A stretch of DNA of 64,000 nucleotides, taken from Paraflavitalea devenefica (lineage in GTDB: Bacteria; Bacteroidota; Bacteroidia; Chitinophagales; Chitinophagaceae). The DNA is taken from contig NZ_JAARML010000005.1 of assembly GCF_011759375.1 (NCBI RefSeq), positions 372,001-436,000 of the forward strand, in the 5' to 3' direction. A program made the translations under genes and the position numbers. The notes beneath the pieces were generated by a model. That model searched no databases. It had not been told where the DNA came from and saw only the letters and a list, made by a program, of their open reading frames with translations. This document shows, piece after piece, positions 47,900 through 55,053 of the stretch (within the stretch, counting starts at the first letter, position 1; the number at the start of each line of letters is the position of its first letter).

Positions 47900-48085
47900 T
47901 CAATAAAATTGTTCCTCTATTGATAGTGTCCCCTCAACTACGTAGAATAATTCATCTTCGTGATTATGCCAGGGAATTTCCAACCCTTTAATTTTTACAA
48001 CTTTTATATATTGGTCGTTTACTCCTCCAATAATTCGGGGAGAAAAATAATTTTCAACTACTAAAAAAGCATCTTTCAAATTCAT
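47900..48085 (-). pseudogene. cupin-domain protein with internal deletion
   Basis: A 61-codon frame reading MNLKDAFLVVENYF ... IPWHNHEDELFYVVEG, which is the first half of a small cupin with its first metal-binding motif (HNHEDE). Cupins of this type are usually about 105-115 residues. The frame jumps from VVEGTL to SIEEQFY and stops; I recall family members ending in a similar SIEEQ-Y tail, so an in-frame deletion of the middle, including the second metal motif, is likely. The remaining fragment cannot form a complete barrel. It overlaps the upstream CPBP gene by 4 bases (ATGA), so it is translationally coupled. Small AT-rich cupins next to HxlR regulators are common. Confidence 0.55.
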
Positions 48086-48936
48086 ATTTTAATCTGTTTT
48101 CTTTTTATAATTTTCCCTTCTTTTTTTGCAAGATAATAGAGAACAATTCCAATAAGTAATAAAAAGGTTACTGTAAAAACTGAGTTTTCAATCCCAACAG
48201 CCCCTCCTGTAAATAACTCAGGTCCATTAAATTTTGATTGAATTATACTTCCCATATCGCTTAGACCTGTAAGATTAGAGCCATAAAATGGTTGAGCAAA
48301 ATTCCACCCTAAATGAAAGAAAAAAGGAAGCCATATTCTTTTAGTATATACAAATAACATCGCCATAGTGAACCCCCAAACCAAATAATAAAATAAACTA
48401 AATAAATTTGCATTGGGATTAAAAATGTGTTGAGTTTCTACTAACATTCCAATGACAATGGTTAGATTAGTACCTAACCAATTTTCACACTCCCGTATTA
48501 TTAATCCTCTATGAAATAAATCTTCAATTAATGCGGCAACCATTAATAATGTGAATAACTTAATTGAATAGTGAGCTGTTGTTATGCTAATAATCTGGTA
48601 GTATCCTAATAAGTATAAAATGAAAATGGATAAAGAAATTGTCAAAAACCCAAACGCAAAACCACCAAGCATTTCTTTGGTTAAAAATTTTATGGATAAT
48701 TCTGTAATTTTTCGTTTATCATATAAGCGAAATAAATAGTAATAGCTTACCAATAAAACTATGAAGGAAATACAATGAATAATCGGGTCTGTAATGCTTC
48801 TATCCTCACTAATGCTATAAAAAAATGGTTTTGATACAAAATTTTGAATTCCTACAAATAGTGAAAAGGGGATACTGATTCCTATAATAATTTTAGTGAG
48901 TGGAAAATACAAAACTCTTTTTATGGATACATTCAT
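48082..48936 (-). CDS. CPBP-family intramembrane protease (CAAX protease/ABI)
   Basis: A 284-residue membrane protein with about eight hydrophobic helices (for example IIIGISIPFSLFVGI, LLLIGIVLYYLAKK). The CPBP motifs are recognisable but altered: the EExxxR site reads EDLFHR, with Asp for the second Glu; the FxxxH site reads LVETQH; the HxxxN site is intact in HLGWNF. It might cleave prenylated or signal-like peptides, or confer self-protection as in bacteriocin immunity, but the Glu-to-Asp change leaves activity uncertain. It is transcribed divergently from the HxlR regulator and overlaps the cupin remnant. Very AT-rich (about 27% GC in a sampled line). Confidence 0.85.
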   Translation of the reverse strand: MNVSIKRVLYFPLTKIIIGISIPFSLFVGIQNFVSKPFFYSISEDRSITDPIIHCISFIVLLVSYYYLFRLYDKRKITELSIKFLTKEMLGGFAFGFLTISLSIFILYLLGYYQIISITTAHYSIKLFTLLMVAALIEDLFHRGLIIRECENWLGTNLTIVIGMLVETQHIFNPNANLFSLFYYLVWGFTMAMLFVYTKRIWLPFFFHLGWNFAQPFYGSNLTGLSDMGSIIQSKFNGPELFTGGAVGIENSVFTVTFLLLIGIVLYYLAKKEGKIIKRKQIKI

Positions 48937-48987
48937 TAGTTTTTCTGATTTATTATATTGAAAGTTTTAGCAAATAAAAGTATTTAA

Positions 48988-48995
48988 TACCTTTG
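48988..48995 (+). promoter_or_regulatory. TAnnTTTG -7 box for the HxlR gene
   Basis: TACCTTTG matches the Bacteroidota -7 consensus exactly; a TTTT element sits about 19 bases upstream (48965-48968). It leaves a leader of about 75 bases before the HxlR ATG. Confidence 0.45.
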
Positions 48996-49002
48996 CTACT
49001 AG

Positions 49003-49028
49003 TACATACAATAAAGTAGGCTACATAC
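49003..49028. promoter_or_regulatory. candidate HxlR operator
   Basis: TACATAC occurs twice (49003-49009 and 49022-49028), 19 bases apart, start to start, within a larger TAGTA...TACTA inverted arrangement and beside GTAGGCTAC. It lies between the two divergent genes, just downstream of the -7 box, a fitting place for autorepression. Confidence 0.3.
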
Positions 49029-49075
49029 TAAAACTATAGTAATGATGATTATCAATATTTTAAGTTTATAAGAAA

Positions 49076-49399
49076 ATGAGAAAAAAAATTAAAAAGGCAC
49101 ATTGTGCTGTTGATTATGCTTTTCAGCGAATAGGGGGGAAATATAAAGGACGAATTTTATGGGTATTGAGGGATGGCTTATTGAGATACGGAGAATTAAA
49201 CAGGGTAGTAGTGGGTATTACACCAAAAATGCTTACCCAAACACTAAAAGAACTGGAAGCTGATGAACTGATTACAAGAAAAGTTTATTTTGAGGTTCCT
49301 CCCAAAGTTGAATATTCACTTACCGAAACAGGAAAAGAATTAATTCCGTTTATTAGCCAAATGCGAAGTTGGGGTGAAAAACAAATGTCATCAAGTTGA
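49076..49399 (+). CDS. HxlR-family winged-helix regulator
   Basis: A 107-residue DNA-binding protein. The N-terminal CAVDYAFQRIGGKYKGRILWVL contains the conserved early Cys (residue 10, often a redox or electrophile sensor), followed by the winged helix (RYGELNRVVVGITPKMLTQTL, then LKELEADELI) and the wing (PKVEYSLTETGKEL). It binds as a dimer and usually represses a neighbouring divergent gene, here the CPBP/cupin pair. AT-rich like its partners, and bounded on its right by the second 18-bp repeat. Confidence 0.92.
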   Translation: MRKKIKKAHCAVDYAFQRIGGKYKGRILWVLRDGLLRYGELNRVVVGITPKMLTQTLKELEADELITRKVYFEVPPKVEYSLTETGKELIPFISQMRSWGEKQMSSS

Positions 49400-49456
49400 A
49401 ACTTTGAGTTAGTAGGGTGTTGCCCTTAAATCTTTGATGAACTGGTTCGGCAATTG

Positions 49457-49474
49457 TCCAGTCAACCCGACTGA
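49457..49474 (+). repeat. right copy of exact 18-bp direct repeat (candidate att site)
   Basis: Identical to 47534-47551 and in the same orientation, 1.92 kb away. It lies just past the HxlR stop, where the sequence returns to the GC content of the surrounding region within about 200 bases. Confidence 0.55.
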
Positions 49475-49632
49475 TTTTTGAAACCCGCTCTGGTAGTAGG
49501 TTTTATTTTTTCAGGTTTTCGGCTAAGCATGAATTGCCAATTTACATAGATGTAATTTACAAAATACATAACTCCAATTGACAATATGCATAAAAGCAAC
49601 ATTAATAATATCTCTATAACACCCCCACCCAA

Positions 49633-50604
49633 CTACTGCACCCTCGAGCTCGTCCCATACCACTCTTGCTGTCCAACCTGGTAAACCACATTACCGCTCT
49701 GCTGTCCGTTACTAACATAATTAAACTGCACCACAGGAGTGGAAGTAGGGGTAGTCGTTGTCAAAGGAGCCACAACCGGCTCTTCCTGCATAACTGGTTC
49801 TTCCTTCACCGACACTTCCTTCTGTGCGCCTTCTTCCGCTACACCAACTTCTTCCACACATGCCGGTCCCATCCACTGCATCACCCGCAGGGCGCCACCC
49901 TTCAGCAGTACAGGCTTATCGTTCTCCATCGTATAGAACTTGATGCCCAGCAGCCAGAAGCAGCCAGGTGCGTCGCTCGCCAGGACATGTTCAGGGCAGA
50001 ATGGCGCGCCGCTTTGCCGGCCCATGGCCAGGAGCGGACTTTCCTGTTTATCCTGGCGGGAACGGCGATTATCGAAGTCTACCGTCAGCATACACGATAC
50101 CAGCCGGTAATGCGTGGCTTTCGGCGGCAACACTTTTTTCTTCCGTAGCCGGAAAGCCGGGATCTGCAGGCTCACCTTACCGGCATCCACCGTATAACAA
50201 TTCTCCACATTCAGCGGCAGTGCATCGTCCAGAGACAGGTTGTGGTTAAACTCGAAGCCCGTCAGCACCGATGGGTCGCCTGCTTCAATCTCCCGCTCAC
50301 CCCAGTCATGCACCGGGTCCGCCTGGATCACTTTTAGCATCTGCGCAATCATCCGGCCGCTTAGCCGCATATTTTTCACCCCGTCCAGCAGGCTTCCCAT
50401 CGCCACCCGCAACCGTTGCGCCGCGGCCGTCGCCCGCTTCCATTCCGCCGCAGTACGGTGTGCATTCTTAAAACTGCCTTTGTTCTTTATATGCCATTCG
50501 GTAGGGCCGCTTTTCGCCTTCACCTGCTGCCCGAATTCGTTCACGAAAAAGGTCAGGTCGCCGATCGAACCCCTGATTTGAAAGGGAGATATTACTTTAG
50601 CCAT
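49633..50604 (-). CDS. hypothetical protein of Bacteroidota-restricted type
   Basis: A 323-residue protein without signal peptide or membrane segment (MAKVISPFQIRGSIGDLTFF). I do not recognise a named domain with certainty. The first 60 residues resemble short Bacteroidota proteins that start with a Gly-rich phrase and a KAKSGPTEWHIKNKGS-like basic stretch (DUF6266-like, from memory only). The middle is mixed alpha/beta with a basic RLRKKKVLPP segment. The last 75 residues are low-complexity, Glu/Val-rich then Thr/Pro-rich and Gln-rich (EEPVVAPLTTTTPTSTP). It is isolated between the AT-rich island and the katG control region. Confidence 0.65.
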   Translation of the reverse strand: MAKVISPFQIRGSIGDLTFFVNEFGQQVKAKSGPTEWHIKNKGSFKNAHRTAAEWKRATAAAQRLRVAMGSLLDGVKNMRLSGRMIAQMLKVIQADPVHDWGEREIEAGDPSVLTGFEFNHNLSLDDALPLNVENCYTVDAGKVSLQIPAFRLRKKKVLPPKATHYRLVSCMLTVDFDNRRSRQDKQESPLLAMGRQSGAPFCPEHVLASDAPGCFWLLGIKFYTMENDKPVLLKGGALRVMQWMGPACVEEVGVAEEGAQKEVSVKEEPVMQEEPVVAPLTTTTPTSTPVVQFNYVSNGQQSGNVVYQVGQQEWYGTSSRVQ

Positions 50605-50775
50605 AAAAGTGTTTTCTCCTAATTTACAGAGAATAATGAGTTAAATGATACCCGTATCCGGTCAATCTTGGGGTGAAATGTCAAACCCGGGCTATTCAGT
50701 AGCTCGCCGGAAGTAAAAACCTTGTCCCATACACGCTTCCCGGCCGAAGGCAGGTCCTCCCGGGGACGAAGTACG

Positions 50776-50830
50776 GCAGCCGTAAGCCAATAGTAAGCCA
50801 GTAGTAAGGGAATGGTAAGGCAATAGTAAG
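50776..50830 (+). repeat. five tandem 11-bp repeats
   Basis: Units gcagccGTAAG, ccaataGTAAG, ccagtaGTAAG, ggaatgGTAAG and gcaataGTAAG. The GTAAG core is invariant and recurs exactly every 11 bases, close to one helical turn. Confidence 0.75.
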
Positions 50831-50882
50831 GCGAAGAGGGTCAAATGCAGGCAGGACGCGGCTTTATATGTTGACCGCTTGG

Positions 50883-50907
50883 CAAACCCAATACAGGAGT
50901 GGGTTTG
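50883..50907. other. perfect 8-bp stem hairpin
   Basis: CAAACCCA pairs with TGGGTTTG around a 9-base loop. No T-run follows on either strand, so it is not a typical terminator. Function unknown. Confidence 0.4.
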
Positions 50908-51012
50908 ATCGAAGAGCCGTTTTTAAAAAGGAATGAAAGGGTCATAAAATAGATCATGTATTCTAATATACGAAAAATAAGCATCCCCTGCTACGTTCCA
51001 CCCATCTGGCTA

Positions 51013-51048
51013 ATAGGTTTTAACTATTGAAGTATAGAATTAATCGAT
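51013..51048 (+). promoter_or_regulatory. two OxyR-like boxes upstream of katG
   Basis: ATAGGTTTTAACTAT (51013-51027) fits the OxyR half-site pair ATAGntnnnanCTAT at every defined base. A second copy, ATAGAATTAATCGAT (51034-51048), matches less well. They are 21 bases apart (two helical turns), as for an OxyR tetramer, and end 1 base before a candidate promoter. Confidence 0.6.
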
Positions 51049-51049
51049 C

Positions 51050-51077
51050 TTGTTTATTATCCCAATATCATAATTTT
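51050..51077 (+). promoter_or_regulatory. candidate katG promoter
   Basis: TTG at 51050-51052 and TAATTTT at 51071-51077 with 18 bases between, directly after the OxyR-like boxes and about 60 bases ahead of the katG ATG. Confidence 0.4.
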
Positions 51078-51138
51078 ACCGTCCTGTATAGATACCAGGT
51101 GCAGGTAATTGTTCTTCAATATCATAAACTTATTAAAA

Positions 51139-53415
51139 ATGGAAAAAGCATCTAACGACATCAGTAAATGCCCGTTTCATAATGGCAGTATGAAGCACAA
51201 TGTTGGCGGTGGCGGCACCAGGAATCGCGACTGGTGGCCCAACCAGTTAAAGATAAGTATCCTGCGTCAGCACGCGGAGAAATCGAACCCGATGGGTGAG
51301 GATTTTAACTATGCCGAAGCTTTTAAAAGCCTCGACCTGGAGGCGGTGAAAAAAGACCTTCATGCACTGATGACCGACTCACAGGACTGGTGGCCGGCCG
51401 ACTTCGGTCATTATGGCCCCCTGTTCATTCGCATGGCCTGGCATAGTGCAGGCACTTACCGTGTGTTTGATGGCCGTGGTGGCGGAGGCGCCGGACAGCA
51501 ACGTTTTGCCCCATTGAATAGCTGGCCCGATAATGTGAGCCTGGATAAAGCCCGCAGACTGCTTTGGCCGATTAAACAAAAATATGGCAACAAGATATCC
51601 TGGGCCGACCTGATGATCCTTACCGGTAATGTAGCGCTGGAATCCATGGGCTTTAAAACATTTGGCTTTGCCGGTGGTCGTCCGGATGTATGGGAACCGG
51701 ATGAAGATGTGTATTGGGGCGCTGAAACCAAATGGCTGGGTGGCGATATCCGTTATGCACATGGCGCCCACGGCGTGCAAGAGGCACATGGCGTATTAGT
51801 GTCAGACGAAAGTGCCAACGGTCATACCCACGGCCGCAACCTGGAAAAACCACTTGGGGCTGTACAGATGGGGTTGATCTACGTGAATCCTGAAGGTCCT
51901 GACGGTAATCCTGACCCCATTGCGGCCGCTAAAGACATCCGTGATACGTTTGGCCGCATGGCGATGAACGATGAAGAAACCGTTGCCCTGATAGCAGGCG
52001 GGCATAGCTTTGGCAAAACCCATGGCGCTGCTCCTGCTACCCATGTAGGCAAAGAGCCCGAAGCTTCCGACATGGAGCTGCAAGGCCTGGGCTGGAGTAA
52101 TAGTTATGGTTCCGGTAAAGGCGCTGACACTATTACCAGTGGATTGGAAGTAATATGGACAAAAACGCCCACGCAATGGAGCAATAACTTCTTCGAAAAC
52201 CTGTTTGGCTTTGAATGGGAACTTTCTAAAAGTCCGGGCGGCGCCCACCAGTGGGTAGCTAAAAATGCAGATAGTATCATCCCTGATGCGTATGATGGTT
52301 CAAAAAAGCACCTGCCCACCATGCTTACTACCGACCTCTCCTTACGCTTTGATCCGGTATATGAAAAAATATCCAGGCGCTTTCTGGATAACCCCGAAGC
52401 ATTGGCAGATGCATTTGCCCGGGCCTGGTTTAAATTAACACACCGTGATATGGGGCCACGTGCCCGCTACCTGGGTCCTGATGTACCGGCAGAAGAACTG
52501 CTTTGGCAAGACCCTATTCCTGCGGTTGATCATGCATTGATAGATGAAAAAGACATAGAGGCCCTGAAGGCAAAAGTATTGGCATCCGGATTGAGCGTAG
52601 CAGAACTGGTATCCACAGCATGGGCTTCAGCATCCACTTTCCGTGGTTCCGACAAACGCGGTGGCGCCAATGGCGCACGCATTCGCCTGGCCCCTCAAAA
52701 AGACTGGCCCGTAAATAATCCGGCGCAATTGCAAAAAGTATTGAAGAAACTCGAAGGCATTCAATCAGCATTTAATGGTGCCCAGTCGGGCGGTAAAAAA
52801 GTGTCACTGGCAGACCTGATCGTATTGGCTGGTTGTGCAGGTGTTGAAAAAGCAGCGAAAGAAGCGGGACAGGCGGTCACCGTTCCGTTTACACCTGGCC
52901 GTATGGATGCTACCCAGGAACAAACCGATGTGGAATCAGTCGGCTACCTGGAGCCCCTGGCTGATGGTTTCCGCAACTACCGCAAAACAAATCTCCCGGT
53001 ATCTACCGAAGCGTTGCTGATAGACAAGGCGCATTTGCTTACGCTTACAGCACCTGAATTAACCGTATTGGTGGGCGGCATGCGTGTATTGAACACCAAC
53101 TTTGATGATTCCAAACACGGTGTTTTCACATCACGGCCGGGCCAGCTTACCAACGATTTCTTTATCAACCTGCTCGACATGAACACTGCCTGGAAAGCTG
53201 TTGCTGAAGACAGGGAACTTTACATAGGTAGCGACCGCACTACCGGTCAACCTAAATGGACAGGTACCCGTGCAGATCTTGTATTTGGCTCCAACTCAGA
53301 ACTGAGGGCTATTGCAGAAGTGTATGGAAGTGCAGATGGTAAAGACAAATTTGTGAAAGACTTTGTAGCAGCCTGGAATAAGGTGATGAACCTGGACAGG
53401 TTTGATATAGCCTGA
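51139..53415 (+). CDS. katG: catalase-peroxidase
   Basis: A 758-residue bifunctional haem enzyme that destroys hydrogen peroxide. The frame is open from 51109, but the ATG at 51139 (MEKASNDISKCPFHNG) is the conserved start. The N-terminal catalytic half has the distal R98-M-A-W101-H102 triad and the proximal His H289 (GGHSFGKTHG). Y248 and M274, at the family spacing (41 and 15 residues before H289), complete the Met-Tyr-Trp adduct needed for catalase activity. The C-terminal half is the degenerate non-haem repeat. No signal peptide, so cytoplasmic. Control by OxyR is suggested by two boxes at 51013-51048. A bidirectional terminator follows. Length and motifs are normal. Confidence 0.97.
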   Translation: MEKASNDISKCPFHNGSMKHNVGGGGTRNRDWWPNQLKISILRQHAEKSNPMGEDFNYAEAFKSLDLEAVKKDLHALMTDSQDWWPADFGHYGPLFIRMAWHSAGTYRVFDGRGGGGAGQQRFAPLNSWPDNVSLDKARRLLWPIKQKYGNKISWADLMILTGNVALESMGFKTFGFAGGRPDVWEPDEDVYWGAETKWLGGDIRYAHGAHGVQEAHGVLVSDESANGHTHGRNLEKPLGAVQMGLIYVNPEGPDGNPDPIAAAKDIRDTFGRMAMNDEETVALIAGGHSFGKTHGAAPATHVGKEPEASDMELQGLGWSNSYGSGKGADTITSGLEVIWTKTPTQWSNNFFENLFGFEWELSKSPGGAHQWVAKNADSIIPDAYDGSKKHLPTMLTTDLSLRFDPVYEKISRRFLDNPEALADAFARAWFKLTHRDMGPRARYLGPDVPAEELLWQDPIPAVDHALIDEKDIEALKAKVLASGLSVAELVSTAWASASTFRGSDKRGGANGARIRLAPQKDWPVNNPAQLQKVLKKLEGIQSAFNGAQSGGKKVSLADLIVLAGCAGVEKAAKEAGQAVTVPFTPGRMDATQEQTDVESVGYLEPLADGFRNYRKTNLPVSTEALLIDKAHLLTLTAPELTVLVGGMRVLNTNFDDSKHGVFTSRPGQLTNDFFINLLDMNTAWKAVAEDRELYIGSDRTTGQPKWTGTRADLVFGSNSELRAIAEVYGSADGKDKFVKDFVAAWNKVMNLDRFDIA

Positions 53416-53435
53416 TTGTAACTTTAGCGAATAAA

Positions 53436-53470
53436 AAAACACAGCCTCCGATAACGGAGGCTGTGTTTTT
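53436..53470. terminator. bidirectional intrinsic terminator
   Basis: AACACAGCCTCCG pairs perfectly with CGGAGGCTGTGTT across a 4-base loop, with A and T runs. It separates convergent katG and the fucosidase gene. Confidence 0.9.
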
Positions 53471-53522
53471 ATACAGATATGCGTAAATGCTAATTAATGT
53501 GTTCTACAATGTGTGACCCCTG

Positions 53523-54959
53523 TTAATCCAGTTCGCCTGTTTTCATGGTTGATTTGGCACTACTATTTACATTGGCCACTTTGCCTTTAAGCTCCACTTT
53601 GATCACAGATGCAATAGGATCAGGAGCCGCAGCAGGAACTTCCATAACAAGGTTTCCATTCACGGCTTTCGCTTTAACCTTGCCACCTGCCAGGAGTTTG
53701 GCAGCTACCACTTTATTTTTCAAACCTGGTATTACCAGCTTGCCATCTTTTGGCCAGTCAAATACAGTGAAATAAAGGGTAGTGTTAGTTGCAGTTTCCT
53801 TTCTTGTAACCCGTCCCCATGGCAGCGGTGCTAGAGGGCTTGCCTTGGTAGCATAGATCGCCTCGCTGTTTATTTTCATCCAGTCGCCGATCTGCCGGAG
53901 GCGGTCAATACTTTCGGACGGGAAAGTACCATCATCCTTAGGGCCAATATTCAATAAATAGTTTCCTCCTTTTGAGGCAATGTCTACCAGGTTTTGGATG
54001 AGTGTTTCAGTAGTTTTCCATTTATCATCCCAGCTTTTAAAGCCCCAGCTTCCATTCATGGTCATACAGGTTTCCCAATCTTTGCCATCCAGTTCGCTAA
54101 GGCTGGGGATCTTTTGTTCCGGTGTTTTCGTGTCGCCGGGAAAGTTGGGACGTTTTAAGCGATCATTGGTAATGATATTTGGTTGCTGCTTCAGCAAAGC
54201 CTGCAATTTAAGCGCAGCTTCGTCGGTCATGTTGGTGGGTGTGTCCCACCATAGAACGGCTACATCGCCGTAATTGGTCATCAGTTCCCTTACCTGCGGT
54301 ACAGCCACCTCATCAATGTACTGTGCAAAGGACCTGGTTTCCTGGGCAGGGTCCCAATGACCACTGTGTTCTTTTGTATAGGCATCAATGAGCGCTGAAT
54401 CAGGATTAGGCCATCCTTCCTTCATTTCCTTTCTTGCCACTGATCCGCCGGGATTGTTCCAGTCCTGGGCCTGGGAATAATAAAACCCTAGTTTAATACC
54501 ATACTTTTTGCAAGCAGCCGCCAAAGGTTGCAAGAGATCTTTGCCATAAGCGGTTGCATCTGTAATATCCCATTTGCTGGCTTTTGAATCAAACAGCGCA
54601 AAGCCGTCGTGGTGTTTGGCCGTGATGACGATGTATTTCATCCCGGCTTCTTTTGCCAGTTTCACCCAGGCATCCGGATCGTATTGAACAGGGTTAAAGC
54701 TTTTGGCTTTCTCCTGGTATTCGACCACCGGGATTTTGCAGCGGTTCATGATCCATTCCGCACCTCCCCGTGCCTGGTGATGATCATGGTACACACCTGC
54801 CCATTGTGCATAGACACCCCAGTGAATAAACATACCAAAGCGGGCCTCACGCCACCATTTCATCCGTACGTCTTTGGCAGGATCTGGCTGTTGGGATGGC
54901 TGGGCACTCAGCCATTGGACCGCAAAAAATGATAAGAATAGCAGGCAATACCTTGTCAT
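53523..54959 (-). CDS. alpha-L-fucosidase, GH29 family
   Basis: A 478-residue exported glycoside hydrolase that removes terminal alpha-L-fucose. Signal peptide 1-19 (LLFLSFFAVQWLSAQ). The GH29 barrel starts with ARFGMFIHWGVYAQWAGVY and has ITAKHHDGFALFDS at about 108-121. The catalytic nucleophile is D239 in VLWWDTPTN. A C-terminal beta domain (about 370-460) follows, ending in a Ser/Thr-rich tail. No sorting domain, so periplasmic. It starts 94 bases after the upstream metalloprotease gene and is probably co-transcribed. Fucose-capped glycans of mucins or plant polymers are plausible substrates. Confidence 0.93.
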   Translation of the reverse strand: MTRYCLLFLSFFAVQWLSAQPSQQPDPAKDVRMKWWREARFGMFIHWGVYAQWAGVYHDHHQARGGAEWIMNRCKIPVVEYQEKAKSFNPVQYDPDAWVKLAKEAGMKYIVITAKHHDGFALFDSKASKWDITDATAYGKDLLQPLAAACKKYGIKLGFYYSQAQDWNNPGGSVARKEMKEGWPNPDSALIDAYTKEHSGHWDPAQETRSFAQYIDEVAVPQVRELMTNYGDVAVLWWDTPTNMTDEAALKLQALLKQQPNIITNDRLKRPNFPGDTKTPEQKIPSLSELDGKDWETCMTMNGSWGFKSWDDKWKTTETLIQNLVDIASKGGNYLLNIGPKDDGTFPSESIDRLRQIGDWMKINSEAIYATKASPLAPLPWGRVTRKETATNTTLYFTVFDWPKDGKLVIPGLKNKVVAAKLLAGGKVKAKAVNGNLVMEVPAAAPDPIASVIKVELKGKVANVNSSAKSTMKTGELD

Positions 54960-55053
54960 GCGCGTAATGATTGATTTTTAAGATGTATAGGCTGCAACTA
55001 AGGTATAAATAAGCAAGGGGCGACACCCAATCTTGGCTAATTATTAAACGATT

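Larger units (their letters stand above)
50605..51012. other. intergenic region upstream of katG
   Basis: About 400 bases without a gene. It contains an array of five 11-bp repeats (50776-50830), a perfect 8-bp stem hairpin (50883-50907) with no T-run, and the promoter of the minus-strand hypothetical gene. Nothing else was recognised. Confidence 0.4.

Noticed and set aside
50883..50907. Intrinsic terminator
   Set aside because: Perfect stem but no T-run on either strand; listed only as a hairpin.
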